From an uncultured Bacteroidota bacterium (GTDB lineage Bacteria > Bacteroidota > Bacteroidia > B-17B0 > Aurantibacillaceae), in the NCBI GenBank assembly GCA_937868675.1, contig CALMNJ010000228.1:1-13050 (forward strand): a stretch of DNA of 13,050 nucleotides. Reading direction: 5' to 3'. The notes beneath the pieces were generated by a model that saw only the letters and a list, made by a program, of their open reading frames with translations, did no database searches and was not told the DNA's origin. This document shows, in pieces, positions 1-5,831 of the stretch (positions are counted from its first letter, which is position 1; each line of letters starts with the position of its first letter). A program made the translations under genes and the position numbers.

Positions 1-25
1 TAATGCTAAACACAGAGAGTAACAT
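1..25 (-). CDS. Possible 5' end of a gene running off the window
   Basis: An ATG at 25-23 on the minus strand opens a frame that stays open to the window edge and would begin MLLSVFSI. The hydrophobic start would fit a signal peptide, and the preceding 30 bases are AT-rich, as is usual before Bacteroidota genes. Only eight codons are visible, so product and even reality are uncertain. It lies directly downstream of, and co-directional with, the small His/Cys-rich gene at 56-376. In this phylum such small genes are often followed by a metal-uptake or TonB-receptor gene, but that is inference. Confidence 0.2.
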
Positions 26-55
26 TTTATTTATAAATACACTAAATAATTAGAA

Positions 56-376
56 TCAGCAGGAAGGGGGGCCCCGAAGGCTAAAAGAAAATAATCGGGG
101 TGTAGCTATACCGGTTACAGTCTCGTAAAAACTGCAATCTATATTACTGGCAAAAACAATTAATTGATTATGATTATCAGGAGGAATAGATGACGCGTGC
201 GAAGAAGAAACATAGTCGCATAAGTCACAATAATGTTCCTGAGGACAAAAATGCGTTTCTTTTTTCCCGCAATGCTCATCCTTAAGATGCCCTATCTCAT
301 GCACGATCCTCTCTCCCATTGGGAAGAGAATCAATGCTATCAGAAAAATTGAGATATATGCCCTCGCTTTTTGCAT
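56..376 (-). CDS. Small membrane-anchored His/Cys-rich protein, function unknown
   Basis: A protein of about 106 residues. Residues 5-20 form one hydrophobic segment (a signal anchor or uncleaved signal peptide). A cluster of possible metal ligands follows: H26, H30, H35, C36, H42, C44, H48, C50 and C53, including an HYCDLCDY stretch. The C-terminus ends in an LRGPPSC-like tail. The ATG at 376 is preferred over the TTG one codon upstream. A TATATTTG element lies only 8 bases before the ATG. Small proteins of this shape (N-terminal helix, His/Cys core, LRxPP tail) occur in Bacteroidota, often near metal-related or TonB-dependent transport genes. That association is recalled, not shown here. 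A periplasmic metal-binding role is inference, and no named family is claimed. Confidence 0.6.
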   Translation of the reverse strand: MQKARAYISIFLIALILFPMGERIVHEIGHLKDEHCGKKETHFCPQEHYCDLCDYVSSSHASSIPPDNHNQLIVFASNIDCSFYETVTGIATPRLFSFSLRGPPSC

Positions 377-384
377 CAATACAA

Positions 385-392
385 CAAATATA
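385..392 (-). promoter_or_regulatory. Bacteroidota -7 element (TATATTTG)
   Basis: On the minus strand TATATTTG matches the TAnnTTTG consensus of the main Bacteroidota sigma factor at every fixed base. It sits 8 bases before the ATG of the small His/Cys-rich gene, so the transcript would have almost no 5' leader. No convincing -33 TTTG was seen at the usual distance. Confidence 0.45.
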
Positions 393-461
393 AGAATTAA
401 TACTAACAGTTGCTCTTCTACAGGCCTGAGGACTGATTATGTACCCAGACAAAAAATTGCT

Positions 462-749
462 TCATTTTATTATTCCATTCAGGGAATCCGCTACAGCAAT
501 AAAAATAACCCGTGCCGTACCGCACAGTAAATTCAGTAAACACTTGCATCGCCAATTGGCGGGGAAATGGGGGAAATAAAAAAGGTAACCCTCACAAAAA
601 ACTAATTCCAATGGGCCTCGGTAGGATGTACTCATAGTCCCGCCGGAGTTGTGATCTTTAATTCTCGCTTCCAGATTTGAAGTATATCCTACATATAACT
701 CAAAATCTTTCTTACTAAAAAGTATATAAACACAATAGGGCAAAGGCAT
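462..749 (-). pseudogene. GIY-YIG endonuclease domain, C-terminal half lost
   Basis: The first 56 residues are a recognisable single-domain GIY-YIG nuclease of the UvrC-like/homing type: VYIL at 7-10, YVGYT at 19-23, R29 and H33 in the following helix, and the LELVFCEGYL strand ending near residue 56. Intact small members normally continue with a helix carrying a catalytic Glu (pattern like RREKYLK) to about 80-95 residues. Here residues 57-95 are rich in Phe, Pro, Trp and Cys and match no part of that helix. Neither of the other two frames restores it, so a simple frameshift is not enough and replacement or deletion near base 580 is more likely. The gene lies downstream of tRNA-Phe in the same orientation, a position where such ORFs recur in this phylum. 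An active nuclease is unlikely. Confidence 0.6.
550..561. repeat. 12-bp perfect palindrome
   Basis: CGCCAATTGGCG reads the same on both strands. It lies about 20 bases past the point where the GIY-YIG reading frame stops resembling its family. It is followed by two near copies of GGGGAAAT. It may mark a rearrangement junction or be chance. Confidence 0.35.
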
Positions 750-754
750 AGTTA

Positions 755-762
755 TAAAAATA
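755..762 (-). promoter_or_regulatory. Weak -7-like element before the GIY-YIG ORF
   Basis: TATTTTTA on the minus strand matches TAnnTTTG except at the last base and lies 5 bases before the GIY-YIG ATG (749-747). If used, the mRNA would be essentially leaderless. In an AT-rich gap this could be chance. Confidence 0.25.
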
Positions 763-780
763 AGGAAAATTCTGAAGTGG

Positions 781-818
781 TTCCGAAGTAGAAATCACTC
801 CGTGCTTTCACTTCGGGA
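781..818 (-). repeat. Imperfect hairpin related to the tRNA-Phe 3' hairpin
   Basis: The arms CCGAAGT (783-789) and ACTTCGG (810-816) pair. They extend inward through GAAA/TTTC after one unpaired A (790), then a mismatch and a CAC/GTG tip with a three-base loop. Two further outer pairs (781-818, and 782-817 as a wobble) are possible. The stem core GAAGT(A)GAAA / TTTC-ACTTC is the same as in the next hairpin (819-881), with the extra base on the other arm. In the direction of tRNA-Phe transcription it is the second hairpin after the tRNA. It could be a backup terminator or processing signal, or a decayed repeat. Confidence 0.5.
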
Positions 819-881
819 CACCACTGAAGTGAAAAAGCCTCTCCGAAATTAATCGAAAAGGCTTTTTCTACTTCAGTGGTG
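819..881 (-). terminator. tRNA-Phe terminator in a 22-bp stem that includes the tRNA 3' end
   Basis: Bases 819-840 pair with 859-881 over 22 base pairs with a single extra base (T869) and an 18-base loop. The inner part, AAAAAGCCT/AGGCTTTTT, looks like an ordinary intrinsic terminator of the minus-strand tRNA transcript. The outer part, CACCACTGAAGT/ACTTCAGTGGTG, runs back into the tRNA, whose last five bases (881-877, CACCA in RNA sense) belong to the stem. An intrinsic terminator does not need this extension. It means the tRNA acceptor 3' strand could pair either in the cloverleaf or in this hairpin. Confidence 0.6.
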
Positions 882-949
882 CGGGAGGGAATCGAACCCC
901 CGACACAAGGATTTTCAGTCCTTTGCTCTACCGACTGAGCTACCGCACC
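877..949 (-). tRNA. tRNA-Phe (anticodon GAA)
   Basis: A full cloverleaf is visible on the minus strand. The acceptor stem is GGTGCGG with CCGCACC, with discriminator A at 877. The D-arm is GCTC/GAGC, and the anticodon stem AAGGA/TCCTT holds the loop CTGAAAA, so the anticodon is GAA (Phe). The T-arm is GGGGG/CCCTC with loop TTCGATT and one G-T pair. The length is 73 bases. The 3' CCA is not encoded and would be added after transcription. A promoter matching the phylum consensus lies about 40 bases upstream. Confidence 0.96.
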
Positions 950-987
950 ATCACACTTGTTTGAGCTATTCTCCACAAACAAGGCTG

Positions 988-1018
988 CAAAAATACATAT
1001 TTTCCCAGTATCGCAAAA
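988..1018 (-). promoter_or_regulatory. Promoter of tRNA-Phe
   Basis: On the minus strand TTTTG (1018-1014) and TATTTTTG (995-988) are separated by 18 bases, fitting the Bacteroidota -33 TTTG / -7 TAnnTTTG pair. Transcription would start roughly 35 bases before the mature tRNA. It is back to back with the coaX promoter. Confidence 0.55.
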
Positions 1019-1044
1019 TTTTTCCAAAAAAACCTTAATGTAAC

Positions 1045-1073
1045 TTTTACTGCCCGGTAATCGTCTATCTTTA
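1045..1073 (+). promoter_or_regulatory. Probable promoter of the coaX-lptC operon
   Basis: TATCTTTA (1066-1073) matches TAnnTTTG except for the last base. A T-rich -33-like stretch (TTTT, 1045-1048) lies 17 bases upstream. Only 4 bases separate the element from the coaX ATG, so the mRNA would be leaderless or nearly so. Confidence 0.4.
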
Positions 1074-1077
1074 AACG

Positions 1078-1803
1078 ATGAACCTGGCGCTCGACTTCGG
1101 CAATACACGTATTAAAGCCGGCCTTTTTTCGGAGGGCAGACTACAGAAAGTGTCGGTGTACAGGCAATGGGATGAACTACTTAACGGCCTTCCCGAAATA
1201 AAAATTATACAGCATTGCATTATTGGTTCGGTAACCGGCGCTCACGAAAAAGCGATGTCAGAACTTTCGCGCTTTTTTCCGGTTAGCCTGTTCACACCCC
1301 AAAGCCGCATTCCGCTTACCAACCGTTACACCAGCGCTCTTACCCTGGGTTCGGACCGCCTGGCCGCTTCCATTGGCGCCTTTTGCCTGAGCCCTAATCA
1401 AAATGTGCTTACCATTGATGCCGGTACCTGCATTAAATACAACTTTGTAAACGATCATAACGAATATCTGGGCGGAGCCATTTCTCCCGGAATCCCCATG
1501 CGTCTGAAAGCCATGAACCACTACACACACGCCCTGCCGCTGGTTGATGCCGATCCTGAATACGACCTGTTGATTGGCAGCAACACCCGCGAATCGCTGC
1601 TGAGCGGTGCCATTACCGCCACCGCCGCCGAAGCCGACGGCATGATACAACGCTACGCCGGGACCTTTCCGGATCTGGTTGTGTACATTACCGGTGGCGA
1701 CGCCGCCTACTTGTGCAAGCAAGTTAAAAGTCGTTTCTTTGCCAACCAAAATTTACTCCTAAAAGGGCTTAACGCCATACTTGAATTAAATCTTGAAAGT
1801 TAA
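1078..1803 (+). CDS. coaX: Type III pantothenate kinase
   Basis: Phosphorylates pantothenate to 4'-phosphopantothenate, the first step of coenzyme A synthesis, in the cytoplasm. The 241-residue length is normal for CoaX. The ASKHA-type phosphate loop DFGNTRIK is at 6-13. The substrate-binding GSDR is at 91-94. TIDAGT at 112-117 contains the likely catalytic Asp114. GGAISPG (132-138) and TGGDA (205-209) complete the fold. Type III enzymes need a monovalent cation and are not inhibited by CoA (family knowledge). The ATG at 1078 puts the DFGNT motif at the usual distance from the N-terminus. It heads a dense operon, and its last 11 bases overlap the next gene. The coaX-OMP-lptC order is familiar from Bacteroidota. 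Confidence 0.95.
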   Translation: MNLALDFGNTRIKAGLFSEGRLQKVSVYRQWDELLNGLPEIKIIQHCIIGSVTGAHEKAMSELSRFFPVSLFTPQSRIPLTNRYTSALTLGSDRLAASIGAFCLSPNQNVLTIDAGTCIKYNFVNDHNEYLGGAISPGIPMRLKAMNHYTHALPLVDADPEYDLLIGSNTRESLLSGAITATAAEADGMIQRYAGTFPDLVVYITGGDAAYLCKQVKSRFFANQNLLLKGLNAILELNLES

Positions 1804-3370
1804 ACTCCTTATACTTTTTATTGCCCTGTGGTTTGGTACCCTGGCGCAAAACAGCACGTACAGCCCTTATTCGCGTTACGGCCTGGGGCAGCTTGCGCCG
1901 CAGGTACTTGCCCACAACTCGGGCATGGGCGGGGCCTGTATAGGCTTAAAACCCGACTCTACCTCGCCCGTATTTATTAATACCGGCAACCCCGCCTCTT
2001 ACGCACTCATTCGTTTTACCACGCTTGAAGTGGGCGGTCGTTTTTTTCTTTCTTCTTACAAAAGCAAAACCAGCGGACTAAACATCTGGAACACCGGCTT
2101 TGGCTACGGCACACTTGGTTTCCCGGTGCGCAATAACGGCGGCATGTGTTTTGGTATTATGCCCTACACATTTGTAGGTTACCAAACCAGCACGTCGGCC
2201 ACCGAACCGGTGGTTGGCAATGTTACTTATCAGTACAATGGCGATGGGGGCCTAAGCAAAGCGTTTCTGGGCTATGGCGTTATGCCGTTCAACAAACGCT
2301 TGAATAAATTCAGGCGACGCTATCTTAATCCGCCCGATACTGCCAAACACCTGAGCCGCCTTGCCTATAAGGTGCGGGAGTTTAACTGCAAATGGCTGAG
2401 CGACCTTAGCATTGGTGTGAATGCAAACTATATATTTGGAAACATCAGCAACGCCACGCGCGTAATTTACCCCAACTCACTTTTATACAACAACACGTAC
2501 CGCGAACGAACACTGGTAATGGGCGATTTTACGGGCAACTTTGGTGTACAAACGGCCTTTACCACCGACAGCGTAATGGACCGCAAAAGCCGCAAAAAAA
2601 GAATTGAGGAGGAAGTTAAAAAACTGAAAGCGCAGGGACATGCTGTTGACTCATCGGCATTAAGCGGACTAACACCATTTGCTGAAGATGTGATTGAATT
2701 TAAAGCCGACAGCATCAGGAAATACACACCCTTACGCAAGCGCGCTTTACGCGGAAAAATAAAACTATCCGCCGGATTTTTTATGAGTTTGAACAACAGC
2801 ATGAGTGCGAAATACACGGCTGCCGCGTACAACTATATTCTTAACGGACAGGGAGAAGAAATTATACGTGATACAGCTTATTATCTGGCAAACCAAAATG
2901 GCACCATCACACTGCCGCTGGAACAAGGCTTTGGTTTAGGTTTAAAAAAAGGTGAGCGCTGGAGTTTTGCCGCCGACTTTGCCATTACAGCCTGGAGCGG
3001 TTACAAATACCTGAATGAAATAAGCAGCCTGAAGGATAATTACCGGGTGGCTGCCGGTGTTAATTATGTTCCTGAAAAATACGCATTCGGTAAGGGCTCT
3101 TATTTTAGCCGTGTTAATTACCGCTTTGGGCTTAACTACAACACCGGTTATATAAATGTAAACAATACCTCGCTGGCCGATTATTCGATCAGTGCCGGTG
3201 TTGGCCTGCCGGTAGGCGCTTCCAGATTTAACTCATCCATGATAAACTTGTCTTTGCAATATGGTCAGATGGGCTTTAACAGCACCAACAGTATAAAAGA
3301 AAATTATTTCAGGATAAACTTCGGCTTCACCTATTGCGATAAGTGGTTTCAGAAATTCAGGTACGACTGA
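1793..3370 (+). CDS. Outer-membrane beta-barrel protein (SPYSRYGLG type)
   Basis: A 525-residue protein with a signal peptide at 1-18 (cleavage likely after TLA, before Q19). It then carries the motif SPYSRYGLG (24-32), typical of Bacteroidota outer-membrane proteins. The rest alternates short amphipathic strands with aromatic residues and Gly/Asn turns, and the end YFRINFGFTYCDKWFQKFRYD-like tail suits a last barrel strand. FadL/OmpP1-like barrels share this look, but the exact family was not determined. A Lys/Glu-rich insert at about 262-320 has no barrel character and is probably a loop. The start must be the TTG at 1793, because an in-frame TAA lies at 1787 and there is no usable ATG before the signal peptide. 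It overlaps coaX by 11 bases and lptC by 1, so translation is probably coupled. The neighbourhood suggests an envelope role. Confidence 0.8.
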   Translation: MKVKLLILFIALWFGTLAQNSTYSPYSRYGLGQLAPQVLAHNSGMGGACIGLKPDSTSPVFINTGNPASYALIRFTTLEVGGRFFLSSYKSKTSGLNIWNTGFGYGTLGFPVRNNGGMCFGIMPYTFVGYQTSTSATEPVVGNVTYQYNGDGGLSKAFLGYGVMPFNKRLNKFRRRYLNPPDTAKHLSRLAYKVREFNCKWLSDLSIGVNANYIFGNISNATRVIYPNSLLYNNTYRERTLVMGDFTGNFGVQTAFTTDSVMDRKSRKKRIEEEVKKLKAQGHAVDSSALSGLTPFAEDVIEFKADSIRKYTPLRKRALRGKIKLSAGFFMSLNNSMSAKYTAAAYNYILNGQGEEIIRDTAYYLANQNGTITLPLEQGFGLGLKKGERWSFAADFAITAWSGYKYLNEISSLKDNYRVAAGVNYVPEKYAFGKGSYFSRVNYRFGLNYNTGYINVNNTSLADYSISAGVGLPVGASRFNSSMINLSLQYGQMGFNSTNSIKENYFRINFGFTYCDKWFQKFRYD

Positions 3371-3915
3371 TGCGAAAAAACGCTCTTAAAATAGCGACCT
3401 TTCTTGTAATTATTGCCTCGCTCGGAGCCTGCACCAACGATTTGAGGGATGTGATGGCGCTGCCTAAAAATGAGCTGAGTCCATCGCAGGTGGGCGACAG
3501 CGTAACCATGCTTTATGTAGATAGTGCGCAACTCAAAGTGGTTGTGAAGGCCAATCGCATGCTGGTTTTTGACCGCCATGTAAAAGAGCCCCTTACCATT
3601 TTACCCAAAGGGGTATTTGTGACTTTTTTTGACGAAAACGAAAAAGTTTCGGCCACCCTGAAAGCCAACTATGGTGTGCGGTACGACCAGCGCCACCGCA
3701 TGGAGGCAAAGTACGCTGTGGAAGTTGTGAATCGCAAAGGCGAAAAGCTGGAAACCGAAAGACTGGTGTGGGACGAAGGCTCAAAAAAAATACACACCGA
3801 TGCCTATGTGAAAATAACCCGTGGAAAGAGCGTTATTGAAGGCACCGGAATGGTGAGCAATCAGGACTTTACACAATACGAAATTAAACACGTCATCGCC
3901 ACCTGGCAGTTATAA
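3370..3915 (+). CDS. lptC: LPS export system periplasmic protein LptC (lipoprotein form)
   Basis: A 181-residue protein with a type II signal peptide whose lipobox LGAC places the lipidated Cys at 21. The remainder is a single LptC-like beta-jellyroll, with alternating strands such as ATLKANYGVRYD, VEVVNRKGEKLETERLVWD and KIHTDAYVKITRGKSVIEGTGM. The last two are the hallmark LptC/OstA-type repeat in which the LPS precursor is passed along the groove. LptC links the inner-membrane LptBFG exporter to LptA. In Bacteroidota it is a lipoprotein rather than the single-helix anchored form of enterics. The ATG at 3370 overlaps the upstream TGA (TGATG). A GTG at 3343 is in frame but would put nine extra residues before the signal peptide and is less likely. 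Confidence 0.88.
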   Translation: MRKNALKIATFLVIIASLGACTNDLRDVMALPKNELSPSQVGDSVTMLYVDSAQLKVVVKANRMLVFDRHVKEPLTILPKGVFVTFFDENEKVSATLKANYGVRYDQRHRMEAKYAVEVVNRKGEKLETERLVWDEGSKKIHTDAYVKITRGKSVIEGTGMVSNQDFTQYEIKHVIATWQL

Positions 3916-3919
3916 CACT

Positions 3920-4156
3920 ATGAATCCCGATTTTCAAACAAAAGCATTCACGTTTATGGTGGGCATGTGGCTGGCGGCAACTTTGCTAAGCGCCATTTGC
4001 AGCGGCTATTTTATTATTATGCGCGATCGCTGGAGCGCCGTGTTTTTTTTCGGACTCTTTTTGTTTGCCGCCGTACAATATTTTATGCGCCGCAGGCAGC
4101 GCAAAAAACACGGCGAATACCTTAAGTTTAAAGAAGAACAGGAAAAGAAAAAATAG
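3920..4156 (+). CDS. Small two-helix membrane protein
   Basis: A 78-residue protein with two hydrophobic segments (about 11-33 and 39-55), joined by a short RDRW loop, and a strongly basic, charged C-terminal tail (MRRRQRKKHGEYLKFKEEQEKKK region). By the positive-inside rule the tail is cytoplasmic. It starts 4 bases after lptC and is surely co-transcribed. I do not recognise the family. Its fixed place behind lptC suggests an envelope function. It is followed by 79 non-coding bases with no clear terminator. Confidence 0.7.
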   Translation: MNPDFQTKAFTFMVGMWLAATLLSAICSGYFIIMRDRWSAVFFFGLFLFAAVQYFMRRRQRKKHGEYLKFKEEQEKKK

Positions 4157-4235
4157 ATGTGGTCCAAGGGGCCTGCATTGCCCGTTTGCTTCTGCCGCAT
4201 TATTTCCCTACTTTTAAAATAACATTTGAACCTGC

Positions 4236-4793
4236 ATGGCTTTTAAGATTTATACCAAAACCGGCGACAAGGGTCAAACCTCCTTAATAGGCGGAACAAG
4301 GCTTCCCAAGCATCACATTCGTATTGAAGCTTACGGAACCGTGGATGAACTGAACTCGCACATTGGTCTTTTGAGAGATGTGACCAGCGAAAGCAATACA
4401 CACCTTTTACTGCTCGAAATACAGGACAGGTTATTTACTATTGGTTCTCATCTTGCCGCCGATCCGGGTAAAAACAAAATGCCTCTTCCTCCGGTTTTTG
4501 AAAGTGATGTTGAGCGTCTTGAAAAAGCTATTGATGCTATTGATGCTTCGGTGCCCGAACTAAAATCATTTGTATTACCCGGTGGGCACATGCATGTATC
4601 ATACTGCCACATAGCCCGCTGTGTGTGTCGCAGAGCCGAGCGCGCCGTGTTGCGACTTTCTGAAAATGAACCGGTTGACGAACTCCATGTTAAATACCTG
4701 AACCGCCTTTCGGATTACCTGTTTATGCTGTCGCGCTGGATTGGTGTGCAAACCGGAGCTACTGAAACGCCCTGGAAACCTCGCACTGAATGA
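4236..4793 (+). CDS. PduO-type ATP:cob(I)alamin adenosyltransferase
   Basis: Transfers the adenosyl group of ATP to cob(I)alamin, making adenosylcobalamin, for example for methylmalonyl-CoA mutase. The 185 residues form the usual five-helix trimeric PduO fold. ATP-contacting TKTGDKGQTSLIGG is at 7-20. AYGTVDELNSHIG is at 32-44. FVLPGG is at 112-117. The arginine-rich helix ARCVCRRAERAV is at 127-138. The final active-site helix YLNRLSDYLFMLSR is at 154-167, with N156, R157 and D160. Nothing is missing. The gene overlaps the next by 4 bases (ATGA). The 79 bases upstream hold no cobalamin riboswitch. A weak TACTTTTA-like promoter element lies near 4210. The symbol is left empty because pduO and cobO usage differs among genomes. 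Confidence 0.92.
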   Translation: MAFKIYTKTGDKGQTSLIGGTRLPKHHIRIEAYGTVDELNSHIGLLRDVTSESNTHLLLLEIQDRLFTIGSHLAADPGKNKMPLPPVFESDVERLEKAIDAIDASVPELKSFVLPGGHMHVSYCHIARCVCRRAERAVLRLSENEPVDELHVKYLNRLSDYLFMLSRWIGVQTGATETPWKPRTE

Positions 4794-5203
4794 TGAAAGC
4801 GCCGCAGGAAATAGTGAACCAGATGATGGCCGGCGACTATTTCAGTCAATGGCTCGGCATTGACGTGCAGGAAATAAAACTTAATTATTGCAGACTGGGG
4901 ATGAAACTACGGCGCGAAATGCTGAATGGCTTCGGCATTGCCCATGGCGGCATCACCTACTCTATCGCGGACAGTGCCCTGGCTTTTGCATCCAACTCGG
5001 GCGGGAGAAAAAGTGTGAGTATTGAAACTTCTATTTCGCACCTTATCAGCCTGAAAGAAGGCGACGAACTCATTGCCATTGCCACACTTGAAAGCCAAAC
5101 CGAAAAACTGGGTCACTACACAATAAAAGTGCTCCTGAAAGAATCCGATAAACCGGTAGCGCTTTTTAAAGGCATAGTTTACAGAACATCAGGCATTTGG
5201 TAA
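4790..5203 (+). CDS. PaaI-like hotdog-fold acyl-CoA thioesterase
   Basis: A 137-residue single hotdog domain. The family signature is clear: NGFGIAHGGITYSIADSALAFASN (46-69), with N46, the HGG turn (52-54) at the helix start and D61 as the expected catalytic acid. SIETSISHL at about 83-91 is the second conserved strand. PaaI hydrolyses ring-hydroxylated phenylacetyl-CoA or stalled intermediates and relieves CoA trapping in phenylacetate breakdown. The related family is broad, so the substrate is inferred. The pcaF-like thiolase 0.7 kb downstream supports an aromatic-acid link weakly. Two ATGs (4790 and 4793) are possible, and the first overlaps the upstream stop as ATGA. Confidence 0.85.
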   Translation: MMKAPQEIVNQMMAGDYFSQWLGIDVQEIKLNYCRLGMKLRREMLNGFGIAHGGITYSIADSALAFASNSGGRKSVSIETSISHLISLKEGDELIAIATLESQTEKLGHYTIKVLLKESDKPVALFKGIVYRTSGIW

Positions 5204-5284
5204 CCGGATTCTTAAAGAATGTGAATTTATTTATTGTATTAAACCCCTACCCATGGTTGTAGTCAAAACATTAAAACAAAGCAT

Positions 5285-5710
5285 ATGAAAACGCTCAGAT
5301 CAATATTACTTAGTGCAATATTACTAGGCAGCATGGCGGGTTTTGCCCAGCATGGACGGGGACATGGTCACGGCCATGGCCACCCTCACGGAGGTCGCAA
5401 AGTAGTGGTGGTAAAAAGAAGCCCATACAGGCCGGCGAGGTTGGTTGTGTATCATCCGGTTTGGCACCCCGCTTATGCCTGCAACCGTCGTTGGGTTTAT
5501 TTCCCCAGGTACAACTTTTACTGGGATAACTGGCGTAATCATTATGTATTCTGGAATGGAACCATTTGGTTATCGCAACCAACAGCCCCGGCCATGATCG
5601 TGAACGTTAACCTTGCCAGCGAAAAACGTTACGAGCTAAAAGACGATGATGACGATGTGGACGATATTTATGCATCAAACGGCCAGCACAAAACGGAGTA
5701 CAAAAACTAA
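5285..5710 (+). CDS. Secreted His/Gly-rich protein with acidic C-terminus, unknown function
   Basis: A 141-residue protein. Residues 1-21 form a signal peptide (cleavage after FA, before Q22). The mature N-terminus is a His/Gly repeat, HGRGHGHGHGHPHGG (23-37), that could bind divalent metals. The core (about 58-100) is very rich in Trp, Tyr, Phe and Asn, in the style of small periplasmic Bacteroidota proteins. The tail carries an acidic run, DDDDDVDD (120-127). The sequence suggests periplasmic or cell-surface location with a possible metal-handling role. That is inference and the family is not recognised. It is set apart from its neighbours by 81 and 165 non-coding bases and followed by a hairpin, so it is probably transcribed alone. 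No clear promoter was found upstream. Confidence 0.7.
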   Translation: MKTLRSILLSAILLGSMAGFAQHGRGHGHGHGHPHGGRKVVVVKRSPYRPARLVVYHPVWHPAYACNRRWVYFPRYNFYWDNWRNHYVFWNGTIWLSQPTAPAMIVNVNLASEKRYELKDDDDDVDDIYASNGQHKTEYKN

Positions 5711-5737
5711 CGCAACAGCCTTTTAAGTTAAAAGCAT

Positions 5738-5785
5738 ACGCAACCCGGCGCCGCGGCCTCCAGAGGCTTTAGCACCGGGTTGTGT
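5738..5785 (+). terminator. Hairpin after the His-rich gene, possible terminator
   Basis: ACGCAACCCGG (5738-5748) pairs with CCGGGTTGTGT (5775-5785) over 11 positions with one G-U pair. A small inner GCCT/AGGC stem sits in the loop. It follows the stop codon by 27 bases. The downstream T content is modest (TGTTAATTACTT), so termination strength is uncertain. Confidence 0.45.
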
Positions 5786-5831
5786 TAATTACTTACATGC
5801 CCTCACCGCTGACAATATCGCATCGGTCAAC

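Noticed and set aside
819..881. Reading the tRNA-Phe flank as a phage or island attachment site
   Set aside because: The repeat is inverted, not direct, and no integrase or second copy of the tRNA end was seen in the window.
752..1108. Minus-strand open frame of 118 codons spanning the tRNA
   Set aside because: It reads straight through tRNA-Phe, including the GAVAQSVEQRTENPCVGGS-type string that translated tRNA genes give, plus the coaX start and both hairpins. It is not a protein gene.
1258..1749. Long minus-strand frame opposite coaX
   Set aside because: It is a shadow of the GC-richer coaX codons, with Gly/Val-rich composition, no start context and no family resemblance.
4157..4235. Possible cobalamin riboswitch before the adenosyltransferase
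   Set aside because: The gap is only 79 bases, far too short for a B12 riboswitch, and no B12-box-like sequence was seen.
5301..5325. Direct repeat CAATATTACT within the signal-peptide codons of the His-rich gene
   Set aside because: The two copies, 15 bases apart and in frame, encode similar Leu/Ile-rich stretches. Ordinary signal-peptide codon use explains this.
5371..5381. GGCCATGGCC palindrome in the His/Gly repeat
   Set aside because: It is a by-product of the alternating His and Gly codons.
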